DNA of 64,000 bases from Elysia crispata. Lineage: Eukaryota; Mollusca; Gastropoda; Plakobranchidae. The translations under genes and the position numbers were made by a program. Of this stretch, positions 24,486 to 37,490 are shown piece after piece. The notes beneath the pieces were generated by a model. That model ran no database searches and had not been told where the DNA came from. It saw only the letters and a program-made list of their open reading frames with translations. The stretch lies in NCBI GenBank assembly GCA_033675545.1, contig JAWDGP010006856.1, forward strand, positions 181,501-245,500. Reading direction: 5' to 3'. How positions within the stretch are numbered: position 1 is the stretch's first letter; each line of letters opens with the position of its first letter.

Positions 24486-25589
24486 CCACCCAAGTCTGAA
24501 AATTTTACCTGAACTTTTTTCACCCCCCACTCCACACACCTACACACATATTCAATTTGTATCAATCACTTCATTGACTCTTACTCTTAAATTTCAAGAA
24601 TACAAGAACTTTGTCACTGACCTGTCAAAAAAAGTGGAGATGCCTACATGATCAGAGATAAAAACACCATTGGTATCTCTTTCCTTAAGCCAAGACCAAT
24701 TAAATTTGTTCTTAACGGTTCTGTCAATTTCTTTAACATCCTGCCTTCCATTCCGTTCAACGAACTTCAGATCCATCTTCACGGGATTAAATCTTTTAGA
24801 TCTAGATCTAGAGACTACTTGAACTCACTTTTCTGGATTTCTAAATTATAAGTCTAGACCAAGATCGACTCTGAAACTTGTATTAGATTTCTAAGTAATA
24901 CTTAATACAAACAGAAAGTGAACTTGGTATCATTGCACTTATCGGCCCAACTCACTTTTAGCTTTAAATTTGTATTTTTCTTAATGAATTTGATATGCTG
25001 AACACGAATATGAAAATTTTATTCGTCGCAAATAAATACTTTTTAAGATATAAGCATTTGCTCTAAAATCCCATTAAACTAAAAGTTTCGAAACTGTTAA
25101 AAAACATTCAATTGTGAAGCTGATATCTGCAAATTTACTGTGAACTTTGGATCTAAATTCTACATGTATATGCCAATCTCAATTTTTTTTAATCTATGAC
25201 ACTCAGTTTCTCAAGAACTGAAAGTTAGAGCCATGCCTGACACTCGCTTGCGTGCTGGATTTGTACTGGAAGGTATGCCGGATGTTTACTAATTCTGTTC
25301 TGTTTGCACATGCTTGAAAATAGCTTTATGCCAGATGTTTATTAAATTTACTTTGAGTGTGGTTCAATGGAATTGTCAGGGGAAGTTACTCTTCTAAACC
25401 AATCTGTTTCAATAAAATCGTCTTCATCGTACTATTTGACAGCAAATTTATAATTTTTCTCAAGTCTAAATTTTTCCACTTTGGATTAAGTTTACCGGCA
25501 ATTTAAGAATTGCTTGATAGCCACAAATTTTAAAATTGCTGGATTTCCGGCAATTGCCAGAGAAGTGGCATTTTTCTGTGTAAATGGCT

Positions 25590-25735
25590 GAAAAGAGTGC
25601 ATGGACGACCAAGCACATATTTTTACACCCGATTAGTGGAATACTGCCAAATATGTACTTTTTAGCACTGACACAAACAGACGTACTTGGTAGGCTAAAT
25701 ATGTACTGGTTGGCAGCTATGCAAATATATATGTG
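25590..25735. repeat. Dispersed repeat family R1, copy 2, right part
   Basis: Aligns by eye with 4510-4660: shared stretches include ATACTGCCAAAT, TTTTTAGCACTGA and GGTTGGCA. In copy 1 this part follows the left part after only about 100 bp. Here it is separated from the left part by about 1.1 kb, so copy 2 looks interrupted. Confidence 0.65.
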
Positions 25736-25967
25736 ACAAACCCACAATGTAAATTTGATGATGAGCATGTGACCAATGATGTAATCATAATTAATTAGAA
25801 AATCCAAGATAATACAAAAATAACAACTCACTAATACTTATCAGATGCGCCAATCTGAGTTAACTATTTTCTCCTTAGAAGTCGGGTGTACTATATTTTT
25901 TTTCTGCTGACATTTATTTTCTTAAAATTTATCTTATAGTACCTTTTATGCTAAATCTGTTACAAAC

Positions 25968-26075
25968 CTTCGTTTTCCTGTACTGCTGTTGCAGGCTGAG
26001 TCTGAATAGAGCCATCAAGTTTATGGGTTAAGCTGGAGTCCAACACAATTCCACTTGCTTCTGAGACACTCTGGG
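25968..26075 (-). CDS. ZC3H11A: ZC3H11A-like exon 4
   Basis: A 108-bp exon, phase 1 in and phase 1 out, with acceptor TTATGTAG and donor GTTTGT. It encodes a Ser/Gln-rich linker (AQSVSEASGIVLDSSLTHK in part) with no domain. Its place is supported by exact phase agreement with exons 3 and 5. The equivalent region after finger 3 in ZC3H11A proteins is also disordered. It is less certain than the finger exons because there is no motif to anchor it. Confidence 0.75.
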
Positions 26076-26757
26076 CTACATAAGAGAATATAACCATAGG
26101 TTGATTTCAATACAATTGCTCTTGTTAATTCTAAGGATGTCATTTATCTCAACTAAAGAAGGGACAAAGTAAAAGTAGAGGAGACAATAATGCTAGCTGC
26201 TTGAGGATGACATGGGATAATATTAAAACTACAAACATTTAAGTTCAAAATTAATCAAAATGCTCCGATTTCTTTGACCAACCTCTTGTAACATTTATGT
26301 AGAAAAATTCATCAAGAGAAATCGTTTTAAAAAGAGATGGATGGAGACAGTTCAATAAAATATTGCTATAACCATTACATACCTGTTAAAGCTGACCTCC
26401 TCCTTGCCTAAGTGTTTATATGCAATACATTTTTATTTCCTTTGAGATATGTCCATTACTACAAATAATACTGTCTCTCTTTGGATTAAAAAGGCAGTGG
26501 CCAAGTTAGAAAGGGAAGAGTGGGTGCCATGATGTGGGATATGTGGGCCAGCAATAGCTAAACAGGCTTCTTCTGCTTAGCTGCAATATTTAGTTTAAAA
26601 TTTGTAAAGCACATCTAGTTTTCTTCTCAGTTTGCCACACAAGGAAAATAAGCAACATAGAGATAATATCCACAAAGTCAAAACAATTGAGAGATTGAGA
26701 AAGAGAAAAGAAAAGAATAAATAGGTACATAGATAGATGGATAGATTGCATAGATAG

Positions 26758-26760
<3 letters not shown>

Positions 26761-26838
<78 letters not shown>
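26761..26838. repeat. (GA)n microsatellite, about 78 bp, preceded by GATA units
   Basis: A pure GA run, preceded at about 26725-26758 by GATAGATGGATAGATT-like tetranucleotides. It lies about 100 bp from the larger array at 26937, so the two may once have been one tract. Confidence 0.97.
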
Positions 26839-26843
<5 letters not shown>

Positions 26844-26935
26844 GAATGAGATAGATTCCAAATTCCAAAGAGTAACAAAAGGAAAAGAGAAGGATAAAAG
26901 AAAAGATAGAAGGGGAGGGGAGAGAGAAAGAGGGC

Positions 26936-27171
<236 letters not shown>

Positions 27172-28032
27172 TCTCTTTCTACAGATTACCATAATCATGA
27201 AAGATAAAGTGGCAGAAAAGTTGAAAAAAAAATGTGTGTAGAATGTGTATCATTAGTATTAAGATGGATTTCTTTAGGGGGAAACAATATTTATTGTGTT
27301 GGTTCCATAACTTTAAATAAGCTCAGGAGAAATATTTTCATCATTGACTGCAGTGGACTATCCACATCTGTTAACAAAATGCCTCTTAGCACCTGTCTGT
27401 TTTGTTGAAATGGTGCTGATATCAGAATGAACAAAGTTCAGATAACCTCTGTCTTTGTATTCAGTGAAGAAGGAATATATATGGCATCTCAGAGTTGTCC
27501 ATTGATAAAAAGAAATAAAACATGTCAGCTTCTTCAACGATTTTCTCCAAATTCACACAGAGATGTAATGGAGAGCATGTTTGTGTTATGACCATGGCTT
27601 TGATTTAATTATTTTCCATTGGGCTTCTGAACTTTTCTGCCATTGGTCTCCTCTGATTTTTTAAACAGTACAAGATTATCAGGTGGTGACTCTTCTACTT
27701 TTTCAACATGATGATATAAAGTGGTTAAATTAAAGTTCCACAGCCAAAAATGTTTGCAACCTTAAGGACATCTTATTGAACAACTTACAAACAATTACAG
27801 CTTATAAAATATTTTTTTTTGGGGAAAAGTGAATAGAAAAAATATTTGAATAGAAAACAGATAATGTAGACTTCAATCCAGTGCTGATTTTTAGTTTTTT
27901 TTTACTCTTTGCTGATCATGTTGGTTCAAAGATATAAACTTACTATACAAATTGGGTTCTTGATTTCTTCAGATTTCAAGATAACTTGTAACTGGGTTAT
28001 TTCAATTTTTTCATGCAAACAGACATGCTTAC

Positions 28033-28159
28033 CTTCCATACCTTGTACAGTACCACTGTCAGGCCTTGGCTTCAAATGCTTATAAGGACATGTTCTCTTT
28101 GTACACCCAACTGGTTGAGTCTCCCAGTAACATGGAGTGTTTGCAGTCGTAGTAGAGAT
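28033..28159 (-). CDS. ZC3H11A: ZC3H11A-like exon 3 (CCCH finger 3)
   Basis: A 127-bp exon, entering in phase 0 and leaving in phase 1, with acceptor ACCAACCAG and donor GTAAGC. It encodes the third CCCH finger: PCYWETQPVGC, TKRTC, PYKH. ZC3H11A has the equivalent CYW-x-x-QPxGC finger at this place, about 20 residues after finger 2. An alternative upstream acceptor (TTTCTAG, before 28184) would break the phase match with exon 2, so the downstream one was chosen. The finger is followed by a Pro- and Gly-containing linker. Confidence 0.87.
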
Positions 28160-31100
28160 CTGGTTGGTGAAAATGTCCAGAAAACTAGAAATTCATTTCA
28201 TTTAGTGTAATATTACTATTAAGTACATTTGTGCAATCATTTATTTGACATTAGAGATATCAATACATAATAATGATGATATTTAACAATTTCACACATG
28301 AAACATATGATGCATTGCACAATCTCCTTGAACTTTACCACTGCACTGGTGTTGGTCTCCTTATTTATTGAGCAATTGATTTGTTCCATTCGTGATTAAT
28401 TTGTTCAGCTGAAGAATGAATCTGATTAGTTATGCTGTGATATTCTTGAGGGATTCTATTGGATTGAGCATATCTGATGATGATAATCAATCTTTAACAT
28501 AAAAAATGGCCTCAAAAGTGTGATGGAGACCAGCTTTGGCTTTTAATGAGAAACAATTTGAGTTTTCCGACTAAAATTGGAATTGTGATCCTCATTAAAT
28601 TGAACAATGATAATTGTGTCTTAAGCACTTATCTGGTAGGTGAATAATATTTGGGCATATTAAGGATGGAAGAAAAAGAAGGGCTAACGAACACTCAAGA
28701 ATAATAAGGGACAACATTAGCAGAATTATTCTTCAATTTACTAGAATAATTCATATGCTTTGTTATCCCTATTCATGTTCATACATTTTCACCTGAGATT
28801 TTAAAAAGAGACAAGTCTTGAATTGAGGAAGCTGTTACAAAACTAAATACAAATAAAGTTTGACAGAGTAATAATACTTCCTATCAGATAATCTCAGTAA
28901 ACAGATGATTTGGGAATGTTAACCGGTGACCAAGGTTCAAAGTGCAGCTATTTGGTACTAAAAGTGCGCACGCCACCATTGATGGCTGAGAAGAAAAGAA
29001 ACATCCCATATAATGATATATATATATATATATATATATAGGACAACATTGCCATCAAAACAGCCTTTAATTTCCAATCCTTTCATGAGCATGTTTAGGA
29101 ATTTAAGTCTTTCAAGGTGCAGAGTTACTTGCACAATATACTTTTAAGTAAAAAGAAATTTTATGCATCATCTGAGTTTTACAAAAGGAAGTAAATTGGT
29201 TTAGCTAAGTGCTAAACAGCTTTTGTCATACTATCTCTTACAAATCTTCTTTAATTTTTGCATCATAGAATATTTATTTCTATAAGCCATTGCAGTCATT
29301 TTGCCAATCTCTATGCAGAAATCATACTAGTTAAAGTAATGACAGAGGAATTGGGTACTAAGCACTGCTCCTTTCAATCCAAATATATCAATATGATCCA
29401 TCTACTCTTTTTTTCAAAACACACTGAGAGCTGTATTTTGTTGTCATATGCAGTCATGAGCACTTTACCAGTCAGTTACCTGATATGATGACATGTGCCT
29501 TAATTTATGCATCTTGTCACTAGTGCTCTAAAGTGACACATTTTTCATCACTTGATATGAGTAGATTTTGAACACTATCTTTAAAGGTAAATTTTTTTTT
29601 TATAAAACTTAAAAATGTATGTAGAAAAAAGTTAGGTCTGAATTTAAAATAAATCAATTAACTTAAAGAAAGAAAAAGTTGGAAACGATTGATTTTCATT
29701 AAAAAATACATTGAAATACATTGCAGTCATTGTAATGTCATCTTTATACTTCATAAAATATTTTTTTCATTCATGTATTGATTCTGATGTTACCAGAAAG
29801 AGGTTTTTTTTTTTTTTGGTTAAAAGATTTGGCAGCTTCAATCCATGATTCCCATTACCATTCTGAGGGGTTCCTTGTTGGAATTGAATGATCCAATTCT
29901 CATCCACTTACTTTCTAAAGTTGGCACTGGGATAAAGAGGATTCTTGTCAAACAATATCCTTCCAACACAAAGCTGTAAGAGTGCTGCATTTTGCAGTTT
30001 TTCTCTGATCTCGATCAGTGCCACCTCCCTCCTTGGCTACTAATGAGACTGTAAGCACCAGTAACAACCACTAAGCCCTTAAACAGACACCTATGTATCT
30101 TCTGGAGCATAAAGTCTGTGGTTCTCAGCCTTTGCACTGACCTTTCAATACACTTATCATTATGCAATGCACAGCACAATATTCATTGCCAGATGTTCTG
30201 TATTATAAACAAAGTTTATCAAACTTTCCTCCATAAGTCCTCAGAAAGAACTTTTTCTAATCCTGAAGCTATAGTGTCTATGATTTAAAATTTAGGAGCA
30301 ACATTTGGCTCTGACACAGTTTTGAAACAATGTTGAATCTCAGGGTGTGAATTTTGACTTAAATCATTGCCCTCTTAAACAATGATATGAAATTCCTCCT
30401 TTGAAGCTTAAACACACATCAAATGGCTCCATTTCTGTAATAATAGGCACCTATGCAAATATTGTTTTAAATGTTTTTTAATAACACCAATATATGCACC
30501 TGTTTTTTCAGCCCTTAGAAAGCATTTTTTTTCTAAATATAAGGCAATGTTGTCTATTATTTTAAATTCACAAACAACATTTATCCCAAATACAGTTTTG
30601 AAATAATTATTGATCTTCAGTGTTTGAATTTTTACACGCGTTCATCTTTGCTAATATACTGATCTTACTTGATGTGCCTATGTCTTTCCCAACAACACTA
30701 TGATTGTGATGAAAATGGATTTAACTGTTCTTTTGAAATACCAGGATCAGAAGCAGTCTCTTCAATCTTCTATGGTTAACGTTCCACATGCGTCTGTTTC
30801 CTATACTAAGCAAGGTCTTTCATAAAACCTTGTGCGGGATAATGAAAATTTATAACCTGCTGGGATGCACAGATTTCTTTACTAGAAATAAGGGATACTA
30901 TGTTCTCTGTGTTCTTGGTTGCCCCCTTCAAAGTTCCATCCGTACCAAACAAAGAGTTAACTTCTCTCCCACTTAGGCAAATGCAAAAATGAAACAAAAA
31001 CCAAAGAATTTGGTTGTTTTATATGTTGAATATATATTAGTTTTCTTGAAAAAGTAAGAATAGTAGGAAGTATCTTATAATATCATGTTGTTTTTGTATA

Positions 31101-32310
31101 AAAAAAAAAAATAAAAATTCTGACATCTGACTCATTAAGACTCATTTTTGCTTGCCCTATTCTTAATGCAATTTCAGAGTTGCTGTGTCCATCACTTCAT
31201 ATTAAGGTATCCAACTGATCCCTTGGCCTGAGTTTATTCCCGCTGATAAAGATGTTGATCAGTGGATACTTGTTGTTTCCACTAAGGATCATTACTTCTG
31301 TCTTTATGCTGTTCTCTTCCAAACCTTATTTTTCTTCTTTAACAATGTCTAGTAGTTGTTGCAAGTTTCTTCATTTTCTGCAATTAATATTTACAGTGTC
31401 ATCAACATATTTCAAGTTGTTTACGCTGTGCCCTCCTACTTTAATCCCTTGATATCCTTCTAAGTTTCGCATTATTATTTCACTGAAAAGAGAGAAAAAA
31501 TCTGAGGAAAGCACACATCCTTGACTGACATCATGCTTTTTTTTTTCTCTTTTAAATGAGCTGGTTTCCCTATCAACTTGCATTGCTGTTTTCTGTTTAG
31601 AGGTATTCTACCTCAAATATATTTATTTAAAGCTGAAATTTACATATATTCATCTCAACTCTTAAGTTGATCAGTAATTAGTTTTTTTTCAATCCAATCT
31701 CTATTCAAAGATTTATTTATTAAGAGCATGTCCTACAAAAGAGTTATTGAAAATAAAATCAAAACAGAGGATTGGCCTCTTTTGAACAGTTTTAATTTCA
31801 AGGATTTTTCAACACAATACAAGTAAAATCAGAGTAATAAGTATCACTGATTTTTTTTAATACAGCTATCAAATCTAGATGTAAATTAATGATTAGAAAT
31901 TGCTGCACTAAATAAAACCCGCTTGAATATATGGAATAAATATAAATGCATTTGTTCTACATAGGGCAATAAAATAAAGCAAACAAAGTTATTCCAGGGT
32001 CTTTGAAGGATCATGTTAACTCACAATAGCACCCAAAAATGGATAACAATATCCCGCAAGATTTAAAGTGAAATTTGTCAAAAGATTCAAGTTAATGAAA
32101 TTAATACAATAAAGAACTGAAAAACTGAAATAATGTCTAAACAACCCTAAGTGTGCACAGCAAATTATTATTGCCTACTAATTGTCCAATCTCAAATGAA
32201 CATCAAGAATAGTAAAAGGGCAAGCAAAAAAAAAAAAAAAAAATAAAAAAACCTATCTTTGGTGAGGAAATATCTAGGCAAGAAAACATTCACATTGCTA
32301 ACCAACTTAC
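28160..32310 (-). other. Intron 2 of the ZC3H11A-like gene
   Basis: About 4.1 kb. It holds a (TA)n run at 29018-29040, long T/A runs and a LINE reverse-transcriptase remnant listed separately at 31130-31583. The rest shows no recognisable gene. Confidence 0.7.
31130..31583 (-). pseudogene. LINE (non-LTR retrotransposon) reverse-transcriptase fragment
   Basis: Minus-strand translation reads a typical LINE palm segment: an SQGCVLS motif, then FSLFSEIIMRNLEG, then VNNLKYVDDTVNI, where YVDD is the reverse-transcriptase active-site box (commonly YADD). Reading on with stops and frame changes gives a thumb-like region with a TEVMILSGNN segment. Only about 150 codons remain, with no endonuclease, no ORF1 and no 3' tail recognised. 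It lies in intron 2 in the same orientation as the host gene. The clade is not assigned. It is an old, 5'-truncated and mutated insertion. Confidence 0.7.
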
Positions 32311-32430
32311 AGGAAAAGTTGAGTGCCTGAACTTGCACATGGGTCTAAAGCAGTTTCTCATCTGCCAATGCTGACACACAATCTTACATGTCTTGGCTGC
32401 CTCTACATGGCGGAACTGACAAGTTGGGCC
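32311..32430 (-). CDS. ZC3H11A: ZC3H11A-like exon 2 (end of finger 1, all of CCCH finger 2)
   Basis: A 120-bp, 40-codon exon in phase 0 at both ends, with acceptor TTTTTTAAG and donor GTAAGT. It opens with GPTCQFRHVEAAK, which supplies the last Cys and the His of finger 1. The second finger follows: VCQHWQ, then NCFRPMCKFRH. The Cys/His spacing and the FRHxEAA segment are those of ZC3H11A N-terminal fingers. CCCH fingers of this kind usually bind RNA. No zinc ligand is missing in the part visible here. Confidence 0.88.
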
Positions 32431-33599
32431 CTTAAAAAATATTTGGGTTTGGCAAATTATATGAATAATTTCCGGAAGAAAAAAAAAATAGAAATATTTT
32501 CGAGAGCAATTATATTTATACAGACAATAAAAACTCAATTTTTGTAAACAACGCAAGTTTTTTTAAAATATGTTAAAAGGCTGAAAAAATTATGTGCAAC
32601 TGCAAGTGCAATCTGTATACATTGAACTATTATTCCAGTTGGACTTATCAAGACTAAAATAGAATTTAAAAAAATCAAACTAATAGAAAAAAAAAAAAAA
32701 ACTAAAAAATATCATTCTTAAAACAGTATAGAGTCATTAAGTGTTATGTTACTCCATAGTTCATTAGGTTGAATACTTCTTTGGTTCAGTATTTCTGTAT
32801 GTCCACAAAAACCAAATTGAGCGAGATCACATATATTTCAATTATTATGTAAAAAAAACCTTTGATTCCAACATCTCCATTCGTTAAGAGAACTAAGTAT
32901 GTCTTTGTATTAAGTACAGAATTCTCGTTTTTCACTATGTGTAAAACCCATTGTTTATAGATCAAATGAAAGTTCACATTCAATTATGTTGCTGCATGAG
33001 AATGATATAGTCATAGGTCAAAATCTTGATTTTAGACATAAGACATTATCATAATTCCAGTGCAGCCATATATGAAAATTAGTTAAACTTATTAGCTTTG
33101 GTCTTAAATAAATAGAAGTGAAATCCCATTGAGCCATACGCTCAGTTGACTTAATGGTGAACAGGTCAAGAGTTTCCATCTGGTTTTATCTTTGTACCTT
33201 GTAGCTAATTAAAGTTCTTACCTCTTTCTACTTCCTGCATTCCCAGCACAACATTTTTGTTTCAAAAAACAAAGGAATATTTTCCCAGTTTCATATCTGT
33301 AAGGCTAATTTCCTTACATTTGCTTTAAATGGAACCTCTAAACCCATTATTAAAAAAGTCACTGCTAAGTGAACTTCCCACTTCAATAGCTTTTATTGAT
33401 CTGTAGGCCTATAGTTTCTTTCATCATGACTGCAGCTAAAAAAAAAATCCTGAGCTCGCTCTTAAAAGACTTGATCTCCATCACAATTTATTAATAATTA
33501 TGCATTTACCTTTAATTAGATAATCAAAGAATACAATGGTTCTTATTTAAAATACATGTGCACATTGCAATAAAAGTTTTGAGACTACAAAGGACAAAC
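32431..33599 (-). other. Intron 1 of the ZC3H11A-like gene
   Basis: About 1.17 kb between the GTTTGT donor and a TTTTTTAAG acceptor. The interior is AT-rich with poly-A runs (for example near 32685-32705). I see no gene or mobile element in it. Confidence 0.75.
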
Positions 33600-33653
33600 C
33601 TTGACACATGCTGAGGTGCAGAAGAAATAACAATCATCCCCTAAGGTTGCCAT
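33600..33653 (-). CDS. ZC3H11A: ZC3H11A-like exon 1 (start codon, first half of CCCH finger 1)
   Basis: An ATG at 33653 opens an 18-residue peptide, MATLGDDCYFFCTSACVK, followed directly by a GTTTGT splice donor. The DCYFF core followed by a Cys and a final Lys is the signature N-terminus of ZC3H11A, whose first finger begins Cys-Tyr-Phe-Phe. The exon ends in phase 0, matching the phase 0 start of exon 2, which supplies the remaining Cys and His of the finger. Too short for a standard ORF search, it was found by looking for the expected finger. The upstream sequence to about 33862 is CT-rich and could be 5' UTR, with a possible acceptor (TATTTCAG) before 33862; that is uncertain. Confidence 0.85.
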
Positions 33654-36436
33654 ACAGTTGTCTCAAATAGTCCACTGACAAAGAGGATACAGTGAGGCTG
33701 GAGCATGAAAGGAAGACTGGCAAATCATCAGCTTTTCAGGGAGATCCTATGGGGGACTCATGACTTTGTGAAGAACACCATCAGAGAGAGAAAGAGAGAG
33801 AAGAGGACAAGGAACGGTTTGTTTGAAGTGATGAAAAAGCTGCTATTCTGAAATGTTGACTCCTGAAATAATCAGATGAAAAATTAAGCAAATTTATTTA
33901 AATTAAAATCAAAACCACACTATAATTTAGTATAGAACTTTTTTTTCTTCTTTCTTCCATACATTCTTTCACAAATTCCATGGCCTTTTAAACCCTATTG
34001 AAACTGAAACTGAAACAGCCACGCTGTCTTATTCACAGACCCAAAAACAGCTCATCAAACTGTAGAATAATGCAACAAAAAAATCTGGTACTGTTATTTC
34101 ATTACATGGAGGATCAAGAAAAATTCAGTGGGGCTAAGAAAATCGGGAAGAGTTGGTAGATTGACAATTCTTCTCCATTACCAGAATTTCCAATTTAGTG
34201 GTCTAAAGCACGTAAGCTTTTAGCTTGACGCTTCATCAGACCCAAAAACAAGAGCAAGAAATTCCACAAGGATATTCACATATAATTTAAACACAAACTA
34301 TATTTGCATTCTTTGTTTTCTTTGAAAACATGCATGTCAGGCTATGGTACAGACACGGTTTTAATAAGAAGAATGTTGCTTATCAAACCATTTGCAAGAT
34401 TTCTTGAAATGGAGGTGTTTCTTTATATTTATCAGTAATTTTAGGAAAAAAGATAGATCTCATAAGTTTATGTAAACAGGTTGATACGCATCCAGAAGGG
34501 GTGTTGGAGTTGAAGACAGACGTGTCGTCTAGGACAGAAACTAACTGCTGGTGGCTAAGTTCTTACATTACAAGTTCTAAATTCTACAAACAGTAACTAT
34601 ATGTATTAAGCTGACATTAATGTCCACATAAATCTTTTTTATTTTAACTATAATGAAACTGTCATTTGAATTTGGATTGAAGTTATTTTGAGTGCATCAA
34701 TAAAGAGATAGATAGATCTACCATCAGTTGCATGCTAAAAAGCGAAAGTGAACAAAAGCATAAACATTCTTCAGCTGACATGAGTAAAAGAGGAGTTCTT
34801 TTTGCATCAGCATGGCATCCCATTGACATCATTGACGCTGCTGGAGGCAGGTTATTCTAAATCTAAAAAGTTTACTTAAAATATAAATACAATTACAAAA
34901 TGGATCTATTTACTATGGTTCATCACCATCCAATAATCACATTGTTATTATTTCCTCCTTTTCAGTCTACAAGAAGGGACCTCAAACTGGATGCATCCCA
35001 TTTTGGCTTATCAAGACCTAGATCACATTAATGACAGATGGTAAACACTCAATCATGAGACTCTCTCAAAGATACATTTTGCCTTTCATTTTCTATACTC
35101 AGAGACTCATTCGGTACAGAAAATTTCTGTGGAAAAAAAGATTTTACTGATAATTAAAACAGGGTGCCTTCTTGAGCCCATTTTGTTACTTCACCCTACA
35201 GTACCATACAGTAAGAAATCTAGCTTTATGACATAAGTTTAAAAAAAGGGGACTAAAACTTACTTAAATTTAACACAAGCCAAGCTGTTTGCTTAACGGT
35301 TAAATGTACTTGAAACCACTTTGAAAATTACAATTTAAATGCACCATTTGTAAATTAAGCTGACTTCACTGTGTCCAGTGTCACAGCTAAATTTTAAATT
35401 CAGATCTTCATTGTCTTGCCATGAGAGCTAAATATATGATCATTATTCCATAATAAATCACTCTGGACAAAAAATTAATTTTTGATAACAAAGCGATTGA
35501 TCATGAAAGGAAATATAAATATATTATATTTTTCATAATCTATGTCTCAGTTGTTAAGAAGCGACCCTTTAGTTTGCCAGCCACCCGCCCACTGCTCCCA
35601 GTAACCTAACCAGGTCATGAGGTCAAACATTGGATGGAACGGGAATTCCCAATTTCGGGCTGGGGTCTATCAGATTAAGATGCATCCTTTTTAATGTTTG
35701 AAATCCCACTAGCTGTATCAATGTTAACGAAAAGCATATTGCCATATTATGTGAAGTTACCATATTTATTCAGTATTGGAAAAAATAATGGAAGTTTTAT
35801 AAATTAAATTGGAAGAAAAACAGAGCGGTTTTGATATCTAGGAATTTGATAGCAGCCATATTTTATTACAGAGATGAGAATTTTTAATGACCACAAATGA
35901 AGCTTTTGGAACAATATTTTACAATGAAATTTCGTCAGAGATTCATTAAAATGTTGAATAATGCACATATACAACACGGTCATAGCCAAGTTTATTGTCA
36001 GGGTTGCCAGTGGGCTCTGAAGAAAGAGCCTGAAAATTTTTCGGGATAAAAATTCTTAGCGCAGTGTTTCATATGTATATCCAAAGGGAAAAGATAAAAT
36101 ATAAGCATCAAAATATTTAATACATATTAAGCCGGAGGATTTTAAAAAGCAACCCTGTATAGTTCTTTAGATATCTTGATTTAAGTTTTCTATTATGACC
36201 TTTTCACAGAGCTAGCAAGTTAAGATTTTTTAACTTGGTCTCCTAAGTCTACCATTTATCTCTATATCCTCAGTGGTATTGCCCTGTTTGTTTATTTTGT
36301 TTATAGATTTTAGTACCATCATTCTCTCAAGAGAAATTTGGTAAATACCCTGTAATGATCTATCAGAGAAACACATGACGAATGTGCATGGTCACCTAAA
36401 GAAAATAAAGACTTGGTTTTACACATTGATTATGAC
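33654..36436. other. Upstream flank of the ZC3H11A-like gene, no gene seen
   Basis: The first 200 bp are CT-rich on the minus strand and may be 5' UTR or promoter. The rest is AT-rich, with no recognisable exon, RNA gene or intact element. Confidence 0.6.
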
Positions 36437-36728
36437 TTAACTCATTGTGTGCCAGAGCGTTTTCCACGGTTGTGCCAGGCCATTTTTACTGTGCATATTG
36501 TCTTTACAGGATGCATTGGAAATTGGGTTCCAGTTTGGCTTATTTTTGTGTAACTATGACTTATTATATATTTAGAGTTATCTCTCATAGGAAACTTAAA
36601 AAGTTTCGTGACCGGGCTACCAATGGCGAAACAAACGTTGGTTCTTATATCAACGATACATCGTCGCTTGGCACAGCTGCGGCTCACTGTATCGACGATA
36701 CATCGTCCATTGGCACACAATGAGTTAA
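36437..36728. mobile_element. TTAA-flanked MITE with 14-bp terminal inverted repeat
   Basis: TTAA at 36437-36440 then CTCATTGTGTGCCA; at the right, TGGCACACAATGAG then TTAA at 36725-36728. The 14-bp terminal repeat is exact and the element is 284 bp between the TTAA sites. A subterminal copy of ATCGACGATACATCG lies beside a similar ATCAACGATACATCG. A piggyBac-type origin is inferred from the TTAA duplication. Confidence 0.8.
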
Positions 36729-36959
36729 GTTAGACTATGGTACCTTTTAGAATAAAGTCTAATACCAGTTCTAGAGTAATAAATTATGATCAACAGTGAT
36801 AAACCAAAAAGTCAAAATTATTTCGATATCGTGTGGTTACATTAATTAAATTGTTAATATTGGAAAGCCTATTGTTTTTACAACAGTAGATCTAGTAGAT
36901 TTTGTCAAATTCCCGATGAAAAAATAATGTCTCCTACTTTGCAATATAGACATGTTCGT

Positions 36960-37490
36960 ATTTTCATAGGGTATTTGTTTTATAAAATTATATAAAATCA
37001 CATAAAACTCTTCGCAGTCGAAAGTGTCTCTGGGAATTCATATTTATTTGATTTATAAAATAAATTGAGCTTAGAGTAAAAATATTGTTCCGTTTTGGAA
37101 ATATGCGTTCTGAAACTCGAACTTTGTCATTATTATAAACTCAAGATTTCTTTGTTCATGATGTGGACATTTTGGTATAATTAAATTAGAATCTTATTTA
37201 TCTATGGTGTAAGTTATTGCGTTGTATTGGTAAAAACTGGGGCTTTCACATCAATCTAATACCAAAAAAATTTTGAAAAACTAATTGCAGAGATACTGCA
37301 ATTATAAAATCTGGTGAAAATTGTAAAATCTTGAGAATCACAGGTGATGCACAAGCAAGCTTGCGTCACTGTGCTGGCACCACAGAGTTTACATCGTCAA
37401 AGTTTGCTGCGCTCTGCCTGACAAGTGATTTATTACTGATCCGCCAATTGCTAGCGGATATCTGTGGTATACCTGGTGAAAAACTAAAGG
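36960..37490. repeat. Dispersed repeat family R2, copy 2
   Basis: Diverged partner of the 8480-9000 copy, same strand, same block order. The clearest block is GCCTGACAAGTGATT followed by CTGATCCGCCA near 37418. Confidence 0.65.

Noticed and set aside
36442..36723. Overlapping 92-codon ORFs on both strands
   Set aside because: They fill the MITE exactly and mirror each other through the inverted repeat; no protein family is seen.
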